A stretch of 64,000 nucleotides of DNA from Paludibacteraceae bacterium (GCA_017471175.1 JAFUVS010000008.1:32477-96476), one strand, 5' to 3'; positions 30,748-41,308 are shown, counted from the stretch's first letter. Numbers and translations are program-made. The notes: generated by a model not told the origin, from the letters alone.

Positions 30748-33656
30748 TTACTGAACCTGCTGACCGGCTGCGTTATAGAGTTTGCCGTCACGGAGAATAT
30801 AGAGTTCGCCGTCACGGAAGACCTTGGTGCAAGGTACATCGCCTGTTTGGATATCGTCAAGAGCAGTAGCCGACTTGAGTTGCATAATGACCTCGATATG
30901 GATTTCTCCGATAACGAGTCCCGACAGCACGTTGGACTTTTCATCCAGTGCAACACCGTCGCGCCATTCCTTGAGTTCGTATTTCTCGTCGGGTTCGAGC
31001 GTAAGGGTATAGTCGGTTCCGTAGTCGTATTCACCTTGTCCTTTGACTACGCCTGCTTCAGCGGGAATGACGGTCGCAGATACCATATATTTCTTCGCTT
31101 TGAAGACTATTTCCACATTATGGTTGGCATCAATGTCCTCGAAGGTGAGGGAATTGGACATACGGAAGTTGTTCTCGTCGAAGAGCCACATCTCAAAGGT
31201 ATAGTTATCGTTATTGAGCGTGAAAGTGAGTGTGGTGTTGTCGCCCATACCGAACCGTCCGGCACCGTTGATAACCACTTCGGAGGGGTCAATGCCGGTC
31301 ACGGTTACATTGACGTCGAAGCTGTCTTTCTCAAAGATTGCCGTCAGTTGGTAGTTACCGTTTTCAAAATCGGTGATACCGCTGTACTCCATATCGTAGG
31401 AAACCGCCTCGCCTTTGGCGTTGTCCCAACGTACGAACGTGCAGTTGGTCTCGGGTGTGGCTGTTGCCTTGAATGAGGCTCCGTTCACTACGGAATACCT
31501 GAAGGGTGTTTCGTCTCCGGTCTTGTCCTCGTCCTTGACATCCAATGTCACGTAACCGAGGGCATTGTTATTAGCATCTACGCTCACATATCCGTCGAGC
31601 ATCGGCTCTCCGAAAGTGAATCTGTCCGCCCAGCCCGCATTGTCCTCATAGTTCTTCTGCGCTGTTTTCCATACAATCAGTTGCATATCGTTGTCGGGCC
31701 AGCTATTGTCCTGTGCATCGGGTGCCCATGCATAGGAGGTCACCTTCGCCAGCGATGTACAACCTGTAAACGCGAGCGAGAAAACATTCTCAAGGGTTCG
31801 GGGAAGTGTTACCTCCTTCAATTGCTCACAATCGTTGAATGCAAACGAATTGATGGCGTTTACACCTTCCGGAACCGTCAATTCTGTTATTGCCAGACCA
31901 TCGAATGAACCATTGTTAATAAATGACATTCCTTTTGAAAGTTGCAATGTGGATACATTCTCACATCCTGAAAAACTTTCTTCCCCCACTTCTGTGATAT
32001 TGTCGGGCAGAATGATGTTCTCCAACCCGCTGCAACGTAAGAAGGCGTGGCTTCCTATCTTGGTGAGTGATGTGGGGAACGAAACGGACTTCAGTCCCTT
32101 GCAAGCGCAGAAAGCTGCGTTCTTCAGTTCGGTTATGCCTTCCGGAATAACGAGGTCAACGATTTCTTTCCCGTCAATGAACAAATGTGCTCTTCCTTTA
32201 ACATGTAGAGTAGCCATTATCCATTCAAAATCGCCCGTGAGCCAATCATTCAGTGTGCCTTCATAATAGAGCGATGCATTCGGACCGGAAAACACACTGG
32301 CATTGTACGCATCATTCGCATCAAAGGTCTCCACCTTGCCTACTGCTTTCGGTAAGCGGAGAATGTTACCATTCAAGAACGCAAATTTGCCTATCTTCTT
32401 CAAAGCAGCAGGGAGGGTGATGTCCGCTTTTTGACACTCCTCAAACGCACTAGTTCCAATCTCCTCCACAGTGGCAGGTATGGCAAAAGTCTGAAGTGCC
32501 GTATTTGCGAATGCGCAACTGCCAATCTTCTTCAAATCCATAGCTTCGCATCCCGAGAATTCCACTTTTTCCAAACCGGTACATTTGTAGAACAGCGAAT
32601 CCGGTATTTCGGTTATGCCCGTAGTATAAAGAAAACGAACGGTTTTGAGGTTGGGCATTTGTGCAAAAGCCTTTTTGGGCAAGACGGTAAGGGGTATCAT
32701 TACGTCACTCTGAATCTCAACCATATTGATAATGTTTTTGTATTCGTCCCAAGGCACTTCGGTATCTGACATGTCGCCCGCTCCGGTAAGGCGCAGGGTA
32801 ACTCCGTCGGTGCAACTCTGAACAATAGACCATGATGCATAATTCTCAGGACCGAAGTATTGCCAATTATCAGGCAGGTATTTCAAGGCAACCTCTCCCA
32901 TAATCTGGTTGTCATCGCAGTCCGTCAAAGCGAGTCCCGTGATATGCGCACCAAACGGCTCGGAGTAATAAAAATTGTCGTCATATCCACCCAACATAGC
33001 CAAACCTTTGACTGTCAGTTCGCCATCGAAGAAATTGTAGATTGTCAATTCGTTTTCGGATTCCATGTAGTAGTCGCCGTAGCCGAATGTTACTGTGGAA
33101 GGATAGCGACCATAGAAGATACCTCCTCCTTCTTCGCTATTGTTGATGAATTCGATATTCACCTTGCTGTTGTCGGTCGATGCGTTCAGGTTTACGTCGG
33201 TGTATGCAAGATAGAACATAGGACGCGAATACGAATCACCGTACTGTTCTCGCAAGATGAGAGTCACATCGCCCACCAAAGAAGCAAAATTCATTTGGAT
33301 GTTGTTGCCGGCACGACCAAAACATACAAACATATAGTTGCTACTGCTATAGATAGTGATGTCTTGCATTAAGCAGAAAGTGATTTTTTTGTAGTCATCA
33401 CCGTTGTAGTCAAAGAAATACTCGCCATTGGGAACATAGATGTACGTTCCGTCTGTTTCATCCGGATTGAGGATCACGGTTAATTCTTTCGTGGTCTTAT
33501 TTTCCATAAGCACGATATTGTCCACTGTGGCGGCTCCGTTTGTAAAAACGACGTCCTGACCTTTGACTTTGAATGCGGCTGTTTCCGCCTTTGCGATGTC
33601 TGCTATGGCAAACATCAGTGCCGCCACAAGCGGCAAGAAGAAGCATTTTTTTTCAT
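30748..33656 (-). CDS. BspA-like leucine-rich-repeat surface protein, frameshifted at the signal peptide
   Basis: The open frame from about 33636 encodes about 962 residues. A parallel-beta-like N-terminal region (about 20-250) precedes LRR_5 (BspA-type) repeats from about 320 to 650, each with a core such as LTKIGSHAFLRCSGLENIILP. Divergent InlB-like repeats follow at about 690-930 (TFVRWDNAKG, YELKEWRDG), then a C-terminal module with GELYILRDGKLYNAAGQQV. No in-frame ATG precedes the signal sequence. The ATG at 33656 followed by eight A is out of frame by one base; with nine A it would read MKKKCFFLPLVAALMFAIAD, an excellent signal peptide. So the gene is off by a single homopolymer base, or a TTG at 33636 is used. 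It lies 45 nt after thiL. Confidence 0.78.
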
Positions 33657-33701
33657 AAAGTTAGTGTTTTTAGAATTTTGTATTCACGACGAGGTGTCGT
33701 A

Positions 33702-34739
33702 TTATGATTCTGTAAAGGCGTTCCACCCTTGTGCTTTGAGCGGAAGTTGTTCGCCGTTTCTGCCGATTAGCAGTGTGCCGTCCGCAGAGTCGGTGATATG
33801 TCCGATGATATAAATGTCGTCTATCGGAATAAGTTTCTCGTAGTCCTTGATGTCGCACGTAAAGAGCAGTTCATAGTCTTCGCCTCCATTGAGTGCGCAG
33901 GTAACGATATTGAGGTTCATCTCTTCCGCCACTTTTGCCGCCTCGTAGTTGATAGGCAGTTTGTCCTCATAGACGGCGCAACCGCATTGTGAGGCGTGGC
34001 ATATATGCAGCAGTTCGGACGACAGCCCGTCCGACACGTCCATCATTGCCGTCGGGTGTATGCCCGCCTCACGGAGTGCTTCAACAATGTCTTTCCTCGC
34101 TTCAGGCTTGAGTTGGCGTGACAGCAGGTATTCTCTCCCTTTGAAAGCCTCTATCTCGTCGCCCGTTTTTTGTCCTTGCAGTGCGATGCGCTCGCGTTCA
34201 AGCAGTTGCAGCCCTAAATATGCCGTGCCCAGATTGCCCGATACGCATATCAGGTCGTTCTTCTTCGCCCCGCTGCGATAGACCACGTCCTTTTCTTCCG
34301 CCGCGCCCATACAGGTGATGGCTATCGTCAGCCCTGTCATAGAGGCGCACGTGTCGCCGCCTACCAAGTCCACGCCGTACTGCTCGCAAGCCAGGCGAAT
34401 ACCGCTATACAGTTCATCTATCGCCTCCACAGGAAAGCGAGCCGATATACCCAAGCCCACCACAATCTGCGTTGGCGTGCCGTTCATCGCGTAGATATCC
34501 GACAGATTGACCACCACGGCTTTGTAGCCGAGGTGCTTGAGCGGCACGTATTCGAGGTTGAAGTGTATGCCTTCTAATAGCAAGTCCGTGGTTACTAACG
34601 TGCGCTTGCCCGCATAGTTCATCACGGCGGCATCGTCCCCAACACCTTTTATCGTACTCTTTTGCTGCGTCTTTATATCGCCGGTCAGGTGCCGGATCAG
34701 GCCAAATTCGCCTAATGTGTTAATCTCTGTTTTTGACAT
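33702..34739 (-). CDS. thiL: Thiamine-monophosphate kinase
   Basis: A 345-residue enzyme that phosphorylates thiamine monophosphate to the pyrophosphate. It has the ThiL/PurM-type fold with GEFGLIRHL near the N-terminus, VKGVGDDAAV (here KGVGDDAAVM, residues 31-40) binding Mg-ATP, TTDLLLEGIHF, NLSDIYAMNGTP, VGGDTCAS, MMDVSDGLSSEL and NGGEDYELLFT, which together are diagnostic. It lies 12 nt downstream of the nuclease gene and 45 nt upstream of the LRR surface protein on the same strand. The association with those genes looks like operon packing rather than a functional link. Confidence 0.96.
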   Translation of the reverse strand: MSKTEINTLGEFGLIRHLTGDIKTQQKSTIKGVGDDAAVMNYAGKRTLVTTDLLLEGIHFNLEYVPLKHLGYKAVVVNLSDIYAMNGTPTQIVVGLGISARFPVEAIDELYSGIRLACEQYGVDLVGGDTCASMTGLTIAITCMGAAEEKDVVYRSGAKKNDLICVSGNLGTAYLGLQLLERERIALQGQKTGDEIEAFKGREYLLSRQLKPEARKDIVEALREAGIHPTAMMDVSDGLSSELLHICHASQCGCAVYEDKLPINYEAAKVAEEMNLNIVTCALNGGEDYELLFTCDIKDYEKLIPIDDIYIIGHITDSADGTLLIGRNGEQLPLKAQGWNAFTES

Positions 34740-34751
34740 AGTTATGTTCTT

Positions 34752-35579
34752 TTATATTGTCCAGTCGGCAACCGTATAGTCTGCCTCTGTTTCATTTTCT
34801 ATGGTATCGGGTAGGGCATGGAAGAAATCAATACCTGTCATCGCTTCCACCTCGTCAATGGTCATCATATAGGTCATCAGCGGACGATTACCCGCCTTGT
34901 TGGGCATCACAAAACCGATGGCTGTCCACTTGCCGTTCGTTTTCATTCGCAGCAGCACTTTGAAGAAAGCCTGCGGTACAACTATCTTACGTACTGTCCC
35001 GATAGTCCGTGTCTCGTCCTCCACTATCGGTCCGCAGCAGATATAGATACTATCGTAGCGGCGTGCCAAGTCGCGCACCAACTCCTCCAAGTCTTTCCAG
35101 TCGCCCGCGTTGTTATTGTGGTTCTGCGGACAGATATTGGTCATATAGAATGACTCGCGCATCGCTTGTTCCGACCATCGCATATCGCCTGCCGGAGCCA
35201 TGTGTCCGCGATCGTAACCTGAACCTGAATAGTCTTTCGTGGTTACTGCCCCGTGCTTCACCATCGGGTCGGGCAGGAATTTGTTTGTACGGCTATAGGT
35301 TTCTGCCAACTCATTCTTTGTCAGGCAGTATGCTACCCAGTTCGGAATTTTTCGTTCCGGGTTATAGCTCACCGTATAGGCTGTATGTTCAATGTACTGT
35401 TCCTCCTGTCCGTTCAACAGATGCGGAATCTCCAAGTTTTCCTTGCTGAATTTCTCATCGGCATCTTTTTTGCTTGTTACCTCATTGATAGGCACAGCAA
35501 CCTCTTTTCCATTTGCGTAGTACCAACCGATTGCGCCGAGTAGCAGCAAAGTAAAGAGGGCGGATAGCAGTTTCTTCAT
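34752..35579 (-). CDS. Exported DNA/RNA non-specific endonuclease
   Basis: A 275-residue nuclease of the NucA/Serratia type. A hydrophobic N-terminal segment (residues 6-18) acts as a signal or anchor. The catalytic motif is YDRGHMAPAGDM at about residues 130-141, with the metal-binding Asn downstream in NICPQNHNNNAGDWKDLE. Such enzymes degrade extracellular nucleic acid for nutrition or act as toxins; nothing here indicates a toxin. The ATG at 35579 overlaps the lpxB stop as ATGA, showing translational coupling; the in-frame TTG further upstream is not needed. Confidence 0.9.
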   Translation of the reverse strand: MKKLLSALFTLLLLGAIGWYYANGKEVAVPINEVTSKKDADEKFSKENLEIPHLLNGQEEQYIEHTAYTVSYNPERKIPNWVAYCLTKNELAETYSRTNKFLPDPMVKHGAVTTKDYSGSGYDRGHMAPAGDMRWSEQAMRESFYMTNICPQNHNNNAGDWKDLEELVRDLARRYDSIYICCGPIVEDETRTIGTVRKIVVPQAFFKVLLRMKTNGKWTAIGFVMPNKAGNRPLMTYMMTIDEVEAMTGIDFFHALPDTIENETEADYTVADWTI

Positions 35580-36709
35580 ACGCAAACTTTCATTATTGCT
35601 TCGGCAGCGGTTTGGGCTGCGGGTGTAGTTCCTAATATGTCAGCGAGTTGGTGGAAATCGGCTGCTTGAGCGTCACGATACGAAGAATCGTCCAACAGAC
35701 GTGTCAGTTCATCCGTTATGTTCGTTGCGGTGAATTGCTCCGCTATCAGTTCCTTGACCGCTTCTTTCCCTAATAGGATGTTCACCAAGGTGAAGTACCC
35801 GTCGTGAAAGAGGTAGTGCTTGAAGAAGTCCACCACCCGCTTGCCGAAGAACCGGCTCGTGGCTATATAATAAACCGCTACCATCGGGCATCCGAACAGA
35901 GCCGTTTCCAACGTGGCTGTTCCCGAATTGACTACGGCTGCTTTTGCCTGCCGCATCACGCTGTACGTGTCGCGGGTCAATTGAATACCATCCGTTTCCC
36001 CCATCAGACAGCGGTAATAAGCGTCCTCCACCCCGGGGGCAGCCGTTACGACAATCTCTAAATCGGGATGGCTCGTTTGCACCTGTCGTGCGGCTTCCAA
36101 CATGTCGGGAAGACAATGGCTGATTTCGCTCTTGCGACTCCCGGGCAGCAATGCAATAATAGGGTGGGTGTAAGTAACTCCTGATTTTTTTTGCAGAGCG
36201 ACTTGTATGCTGTCTATCGTTGGGTTGCCTACGTATTGACAATCATATCCGTAGCGCGCATAGAAACTCGGCTCAAATGGAAAGATACCTAATACGAGGT
36301 CGGTATAGCGGGCTATCTTATGCACCCGCCAAGACTTCCAAGCCCATACCTTCGGCGGGATATAATAGACCACTTTCGTTTGGAGCAGATGCTGTTTGCA
36401 CCATTTCGCCATTCGCAGATTAAAACTCGGATAGTCAATCAGTATCACCACGTCCGGCTTTTCTTGCAGCAACGCCTCATGCGCAATGCGGAAATTGCGA
36501 TGCACCTTACCCAGATTCTTCAGTACCGCCACAATGCCCATAAAAGCCATTTCGCGGCAATCCTGTACCAATCGGCAGCCTGCTTCGCGCATCTTCTCGC
36601 CGCCCATACCGACAAACACGCCCTGCGGGTCACGCTCCCGCAGACTGCGTATCAGGTTCGATGCATGCAAGTCACCCGACGCTTCGCCTGCTATCAGAAA
36701 GTACTTCAT
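35576..36709 (-). CDS. lpxB: Lipid-A-disaccharide synthase
   Basis: A 377-residue GT19 enzyme that joins UDP-diacylglucosamine and lipid X to form the lipid A disaccharide at the inner membrane. It begins MKYFLIAGEASGDLHASNL, the typical LpxB start, which favours ATG 36709 over the longer open frame. FVGMGGEKM, LIDYPSFN, YYIPPKVWAW, LLPGSRKSEI and VNSGTATLETALFGCPMV are all present. It confirms a Gram-negative cell envelope. It lies between a small membrane protein gene and the nuclease gene. Confidence 0.95.
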   Translation of the reverse strand: MKYFLIAGEASGDLHASNLIRSLRERDPQGVFVGMGGEKMREAGCRLVQDCREMAFMGIVAVLKNLGKVHRNFRIAHEALLQEKPDVVILIDYPSFNLRMAKWCKQHLLQTKVVYYIPPKVWAWKSWRVHKIARYTDLVLGIFPFEPSFYARYGYDCQYVGNPTIDSIQVALQKKSGVTYTHPIIALLPGSRKSEISHCLPDMLEAARQVQTSHPDLEIVVTAAPGVEDAYYRCLMGETDGIQLTRDTYSVMRQAKAAVVNSGTATLETALFGCPMVAVYYIATSRFFGKRVVDFFKHYLFHDGYFTLVNILLGKEAVKELIAEQFTATNITDELTRLLDDSSYRDAQAADFHQLADILGTTPAAQTAAEAIMKVCV

Positions 36710-36731
36710 ACCGCTGCGTGTTCCAGAACGA

Positions 36732-37010
36732 TTATAGCAAAAATCCGATAGCGGCAAGGATATAAGGGAAAGCTCCTATCAGCAGACCCTTGCTCACTTT
36801 CCACATATCGGCTGAATAGAACACAAAGATAAATGCCAAGTCTGGGAATACGCTTACTATCAGTAGTTTGCTCCACATCTGCTTCAACGCCAAACCGAAG
36901 ATTTCGATGGACGGCTGCAACCCGTAGGTGTCAATATAGAAGTAAGCCACCACGGCGGGCATCAGCAGTCCCAATACAATCCCGATCCAGTATTTATCCC
37001 ATCTTTCCAT
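36732..37010 (-). CDS. Small membrane protein between surE and lpxB
   Basis: A 92-residue protein with three hydrophobic segments at about residues 8-25, 45-63 and 74-91, connected by short charged loops. It has no motif I recognise. Its start lies 17 nt inside the 3' end of surE and its stop is 22 nt before lpxB, so it is an integral part of the operon and very likely real. The conserved placement next to lpxB suggests an envelope role, but nothing more can be said. Confidence 0.72.
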   Translation of the reverse strand: MERWDKYWIGIVLGLLMPAVVAYFYIDTYGLQPSIEIFGLALKQMWSKLLIVSVFPDLAFIFVFYSADMWKVSKGLLIGAFPYILAAIGFLL

Positions 37011-37740
37011 AGTACGTCATATCGATGCTGCAAGGCTGGATGGACAGGTAGCCGTGGGTTACTGCCCATTCGTCCGTATCTTCCGCCTCCGGCTCATCGT
37101 TTACCAGATACCCCGTCATAGCGTAGGTCTGCTCGCCATCTACTATCTGAAGGGGGCGTATCTCTTCTGCCCAGTGACTGATACATTGGCGCGTATAGCG
37201 GATGCCCCGTATCGCTCCCTTCGGCGCATTGATGTTGTAGCACACCGTCCGCGGCATACCTTTCTCATACAGTTCGCGCGTCAAACGCAGCAGGTAAGGC
37301 TCCATATACGAGAAGTCCGCATCCGCATCCATATCGTAAATCGAAAAACCGATGGCAGGTATCCCCTGTTCGGCGGCTACGAAGCACGCTCCCATCGTCC
37401 CCGAATAGATGATGTCGATGGCGGCATTGCTGCCGTGGTTGATGCCGCTCACTACCAAGTCTATTTTGTTGCTGTCGCCGCCAAACAGCACATTCACTGC
37501 CAATTTGATGCAGTCCGATGGGGTGCCGCTTGTCGTGTATATATCCACTCCGGGCATATCCTCTCTGTTCGGTAGGTGGTGCAACGTCATCGGTGTATTC
37601 GAGGATATGGCGTTCGACATTCCGCTGCGCGCTCCGTCAGGAGCCAGTACGGTCAGATGTCCTAAGGGCAGCAGATTGTGTATCAATGTCGTCAGACCCT
37701 TGCTGCCCCAGCCGTCGTCATTGGTTATCAGTATTTCCAT
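36994..37740 (-). CDS. surE: 5'/3'-nucleotidase SurE
   Basis: A 248-residue metal-dependent nucleoside monophosphate phosphatase. The N-terminal ILITNDDGWGSKG (residues 3-15) carries the metal-binding Asp pair, the Ser of RSGMSNAIS and the Asn of VSGINHGSN complete the site, and YSGTMGACFVAAEQGIPAIGFS is conserved. The start codon follows the glmM stop with no intervening base, and the 3' end overlaps the next small gene. The length is normal. Confidence 0.95.
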   Translation of the reverse strand: MEILITNDDGWGSKGLTTLIHNLLPLGHLTVLAPDGARSGMSNAISSNTPMTLHHLPNREDMPGVDIYTTSGTPSDCIKLAVNVLFGGDSNKIDLVVSGINHGSNAAIDIIYSGTMGACFVAAEQGIPAIGFSIYDMDADADFSYMEPYLLRLTRELYEKGMPRTVCYNINAPKGAIRGIRYTRQCISHWAEEIRPLQIVDGEQTYAMTGYLVNDEPEAEDTDEWAVTHGYLSIQPCSIDMTYYGKMG

Positions 37741-39114
37741 TTATTTCTGTATCATTTGCATTACTTCCTCTGCCAATTCCTTGGCTTCTTCCGGTGTCTT
37801 GGCTTCCGAATAGACGCGAATGATGGGTTCGGTATTGCTCTTGCGCAGGTGTACCCAGCCCGCTTGGAAGTCTATTTTTACGCCGTCTATATCGTTCACG
37901 CGCTCATTCTTGTAGGCTTCTTTGACTTTGCGTAGCACTTCGTCCACATCCGTATCAGCGGTCAGGTCAATGCGGTTCTTCGAGATGGCGTATTCGGGCA
38001 GTTCGCGCTTCCATTCGCTCACTTTGCAGCCTTTCTCTGCCAAGCCCGACAGGAACAGTGCTATGCCTACCAGTGCATCCCTGCCGTAGTGGCATTCGGG
38101 ATAGATAACCCCGCCGTTCCCTTCGCCGCCTATTATAGCACCGGTGCGTTTCATCTCCGTCACCACGTTCACCTCGCCTACCGCTGCCGCGCTGTAACTG
38201 CCGCCGTGAAGTCGTGTCACATCGCTCAGCGCACGCGATGAACTCAAGTTGCTCACCGTGTTGCCTTTCGTGTGCGACAATACGTAGTCTGCCACGCTCA
38301 CCAATGTGTATTCTTCTACGAACATCTCTCCGTCTTCGCACAATATAGCCAAGCGGTCCACATCCGGATCCACCACAAAGCCCACATCCGCACCTGCTGT
38401 GCGCATCATTTCGCTGATGCCGGTCAAGTTCTGCGGAATCGGTTCGGGATTATGCGCAAAGTCACCCGTCGGCTCGCAGTTCAGACAGATAATGTCCTCC
38501 ACACCTAATGCACGCAACATAGCCGGTATGGCGAGTCCGCCTACCGAATTGACGCAGTCTATCGCCACCTTGAAGTGCCGCTTCGCAATCGACTCTTTCT
38601 TTACCAACGGCAGTTGCAGTACCCGCTCCACGTGATAGGGCAGGTAATCTTTCTCGGTGATATGCCCCAGCTCTTCCACCGGGGCAAACACAAAGTCTTC
38701 CCGTGCCGCAATGTCCAACACCGCTTTCCCCTCGGCATCGTTCAGGAACTCGCCTTTCTCGTTCAGCAGTTTGAGCGCGTTCCATTGCTTGGGGTTATGG
38801 CTCGCCGTCAGGATGATACCGCCCGCAGCCTGCTCGCCCGTTACCGCTAACTCCGTCGTCGGGGTCGTTGCTAAGCCGATGTTCACCACGTCGTAGCCCA
38901 TTCCTACTAATGTGCCGCTCACCAACTGATACACCATCTCGCCGCTCAACCGCGCATCTCTACCCACCACAATCTTCTTGTTCTCGGGTAGTACTTGCGC
39001 ACGCTGAACACAATAAGCGGCGGTGAATCGTACCACGTCCACGCCGCTCAAACCTTCGCCTACGCGACCGCCTATCGTGCCGCGTATGCCGGATATACTC
39101 TTTATTAAACTCAT
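37741..39114 (-). CDS. glmM: Phosphoglucosamine mutase
   Basis: A 457-residue alpha-D-phosphohexomutase that converts glucosamine 6-phosphate to glucosamine 1-phosphate for UDP-GlcNAc. It begins SLIKSISGIRGTIGG, has the phosphoserine loop LTASHNPKQWNALK, the metal loop VDPDVDRLAIL, the sugar-binding GGEGNGGVIYP and the C-terminal phosphate-binding RKSNTEPIIRVYSEA. GEGNGG is typical of bacterial GlmM or its archaeal-like relatives. It abuts surE and is preceded by the DUF4827 gene at 38 nt. glmS is elsewhere in the window. Confidence 0.92.
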   Translation of the reverse strand: MSLIKSISGIRGTIGGRVGEGLSGVDVVRFTAAYCVQRAQVLPENKKIVVGRDARLSGEMVYQLVSGTLVGMGYDVVNIGLATTPTTELAVTGEQAAGGIILTASHNPKQWNALKLLNEKGEFLNDAEGKAVLDIAAREDFVFAPVEELGHITEKDYLPYHVERVLQLPLVKKESIAKRHFKVAIDCVNSVGGLAIPAMLRALGVEDIICLNCEPTGDFAHNPEPIPQNLTGISEMMRTAGADVGFVVDPDVDRLAILCEDGEMFVEEYTLVSVADYVLSHTKGNTVSNLSSSRALSDVTRLHGGSYSAAAVGEVNVVTEMKRTGAIIGGEGNGGVIYPECHYGRDALVGIALFLSGLAEKGCKVSEWKRELPEYAISKNRIDLTADTDVDEVLRKVKEAYKNERVNDIDGVKIDFQAGWVHLRKSNTEPIIRVYSEAKTPEEAKELAEEVMQMIQK

Positions 39115-39152
39115 AGTCTGTTCGTTAATATATTCTAAAAGGGTGAGTAAAC

Positions 39153-39701
39153 TTATCTTACCCGCGTTACTTTCAAATCGTAGCAGTAGGGAGTTACCGA
39201 CGAGTTGTCGTCTGCCGTCCCATACACGCTCGGGCAGATAATCTTACATTCGCCCTCCTGCTCCATAGCCAGAATAGCCGCCTGCCAGCCCGTGCAGTTG
39301 TACGTACCGGTCGTACTGCCCACCGTCAAGCGGATAGGTTCGCCCGCATCGTCCGTCGTCCAGTAACTGATTGTATCTGCATACGTATCTAACGTATATT
39401 TGCGGAAACGTATATTCACCTTATCCCCCACCTCTATCTTCCGTGTCGTATCCACGGCTGACACCAGATGGAAATACAGCTGGTCATACTCTTCCAACGC
39501 CACGTAGTCCTTCTCGTCCCATTTCTCTCCTTGAGCCACGTTCGGCTTGGTCTTCAGCGAGCGAAGACCTTGACGGCTCATATAACTCTCTATCAATTGC
39601 TTCTCCTTGTTGCGCAACTTGGAGTACGTGTTGCTCGTGCAGCTGCTCAACGCAATGATTATCACAGCCGTCAGCACGGCTGTCAGACTCTTTATTTTCA
39701 T
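39153..39701 (-). CDS. DUF4827 lipoprotein (FKBP-like fold)
   Basis: A 182-residue lipoprotein starting MKIKSLTAVLTAVIIIALSS followed by a Cys at the lipobox (LSSC). The mature part with YDQLYFHLVSAVDTT, KVNIRFRKYTL and a C-terminal YCYDLKVTRV matches DUF4827, a Bacteroidales family related to FKBP-type isomerases. Its function is not known; it may assist folding at the outer membrane. The ATG at 39701 was chosen because the longer frame adds non-signal sequence. It sits 17 nt after the FKBP-like lipoprotein and 38 nt before glmM. Confidence 0.8.
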   Translation of the reverse strand: MKIKSLTAVLTAVIIIALSSCTSNTYSKLRNKEKQLIESYMSRQGLRSLKTKPNVAQGEKWDEKDYVALEEYDQLYFHLVSAVDTTRKIEVGDKVNIRFRKYTLDTYADTISYWTTDDAGEPIRLTVGSTTGTYNCTGWQAAILAMEQEGECKIICPSVYGTADDNSSVTPYCYDLKVTRVR

Positions 39702-39718
39702 TCTTTCGTTTATTGTCG

Positions 39719-40273
39719 TTATTCTACCTTCAGTTCTATGCGTACATTCGTATAGGGTGCCACCGCAGCCGTCCCCGTACTCCCGTATGCCAAGTACCAT
39801 GGCACGATTAGCGTTACCTCTTGCCCGCGCTGCATCTGTGTTAGCGCATCGCTAACGGCTTGTATCTGATTGGCTTGACCCACTTTCACCGGCTCTGTTA
39901 CATCCTCTAACAACACGCTGTCCATTGTATACACGCGCCTGTGTAGCGTTACGACACTCCCCGCTGTTAGCACACTGTCCACCGCCACCATACCGCGCGA
40001 CCAATAACCTAACTCCTGTTGCGCAAAGCCCGAATCCACATACATCGTCAGCGCACGGTCGGCTTCTTCGGCAAGGTGCTGGTTCGTCTCAATGGCTTGC
40101 AGCAACGTGCTGTCCACCATCGACACCTCCTGCCTGCCGCTTCGGTAAGTCGGACGTTGCGGACCCGTCTTCTGACACCCCGTCAGACCCATCGTCAGTC
40201 CCGTCATCAGCAGCATCGCACACACCGAAATCGACCCCCTTGCCGACCTCACTATCTTTTCCACCCTTCTCAT
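39719..40273 (-). CDS. FKBP-type peptidyl-prolyl isomerase lipoprotein
   Basis: A 184-residue protein with a hydrophobic segment ending MGLTGC (lipobox) near residue 32 and an FKBP-like C-terminal domain. The family pattern GxxVxL...G..V.....AL..M..G...[14 protein letters not shown] is seen in the second half, with [13 protein letters not shown] closing the domain. The central part is divergent from canonical FKBPs, so isomerase activity is uncertain. Its start overlaps the rfbA stop as ATGA. Together with DUF4827 it forms a pair of envelope FKBP-fold lipoproteins. Confidence 0.8.
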   Translation of the reverse strand: MRRVEKIVRSARGSISVCAMLLMTGLTMGLTGCQKTGPQRPTYRSGRQEVSMVDSTLLQAIETNQHLAEEADRALTMYVDSGFAQQELGYWSRGMVAVDSVLTAGSVVTLHRRVYTMDSVLLEDVTEPVKVGQANQIQAVSDALTQMQRGQEVTLIVPWYLAYGSTGTAAVAPYTNVRIELKVE

Positions 40274-41235
40274 TCGTCTTTCTTCCCCGCCAAACGCTCC
40301 AAGTACCTGCCATACTGCGTCTTCATCTCGTTGCCTAACGCACGAAGAGCATCCGTTGTTATCCAGCCGTTACGCCAAGCAATCTCCTCTATACAAGCCA
40401 CATAGAAACCCTGTCGGTTCTGTATCGTCGCTACGAAGTTGCCCGCCTCCAACAGACTGTCACAATTACCCGTATCCAACCACGCAAAGCCGCGTCCGAA
40501 CAGTTGCACGTGCAACGTACCTTCTTCCAAGTACACTCTGTTCAAGTCCGTTATCTCATATTCGCCTCGGGCAGAGGGTTTCAGTGCAGCCGCTTTCGCG
40601 CAGACCGTCTTGTCGTAGAAGTACAGCCCGGGTACCGCGTAGTTGCTCTTCGGCTGCTGCGGCTTCTCCTCCAAACTCAGTACCTTGCCGTCCTTGTCAA
40701 ATTCTACCACACCATACGCACGCGGGTCGCTCACTTCATAACCGAAGATGCAAGCACCTCTGCCTAAATGCATTATACGCGATTTCAAGTCCTCCATCGT
40801 CGTGGCATGCTTGTGCGCAGGGTTCTGTTGCTCCGGCATATCGTGCAGCGGGTCAAGCGACAAGACTGCTTGACGCAGCATTTTCGTAAAGCCCTGACCG
40901 TAAAACAGATTGTCGCCCAATATCAGGCAGCCCGGCTCACCGTTCAGAAAATCCGCACCTAACACGAACGCCTGCGCCAATCCGTTCGGCACTTCCTGCA
41001 CCTTGTACGCAAAACGCATACCCAAGCGGCTGCCGTCACCCAGCAATTCCTCAAACATCGGCAAATCTCTCGGTGTGGATATAATCAACACCTCCCGTAT
41101 GCCCGCTAACATCAGCGTGGACAACGGATAGTAAATCATCGGCTTGTCATACACCGGCATAATCTGTTTGCTGATTGCTTTACTCAACGGGTAGAGCCGT
41201 GTGGCACTACCTCCTGCAAGAATAATTCCTTTCAT
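40270..41235 (-). CDS. rfbA: Glucose-1-phosphate thymidylyltransferase
   Basis: A 321-residue nucleotidyltransferase that makes dTDP-glucose for dTDP-rhamnose and related sugars. It starts [19 protein letters not shown], followed by [31 protein letters not shown] and [22 protein letters not shown], all typical of RmlA. It is somewhat longer than usual because of an insert of about 25 residues after the FYGQG region ([15 protein letters not shown]). The other dTDP-rhamnose genes (rfbBCD) are not in the window. A consensus promoter 26-57 nt upstream drives it and probably the long operon that follows. Confidence 0.93.
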   Translation of the reverse strand: MKGIILAGGSATRLYPLSKAISKQIMPVYDKPMIYYPLSTLMLAGIREVLIISTPRDLPMFEELLGDGSRLGMRFAYKVQEVPNGLAQAFVLGADFLNGEPGCLILGDNLFYGQGFTKMLRQAVLSLDPLHDMPEQQNPAHKHATTMEDLKSRIMHLGRGACIFGYEVSDPRAYGVVEFDKDGKVLSLEEKPQQPKSNYAVPGLYFYDKTVCAKAAALKPSARGEYEITDLNRVYLEEGTLHVQLFGRGFAWLDTGNCDSLLEAGNFVATIQNRQGFYVACIEEIAWRNGWITTDALRALGNEMKTQYGRYLERLAGKKDE

Positions 41236-41260
41236 AGCATTTGGTTGTTTTGGTTGCGCG

Positions 41261-41292
41261 CAAAGGTACGCTATAATTGACAATCATACAAA
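41261..41292 (-). promoter_or_regulatory. Promoter of rfbA and the downstream envelope operon
   Basis: On the minus strand TTTG (41289-41292), 20 nt, TACCTTTG (41261-41268). No other clear promoter was found down to lpxB, so this may drive rfbA through thiL. Confidence 0.8.
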
Positions 41293-41308
41293 TAAAATAA
41301 TATACAAA

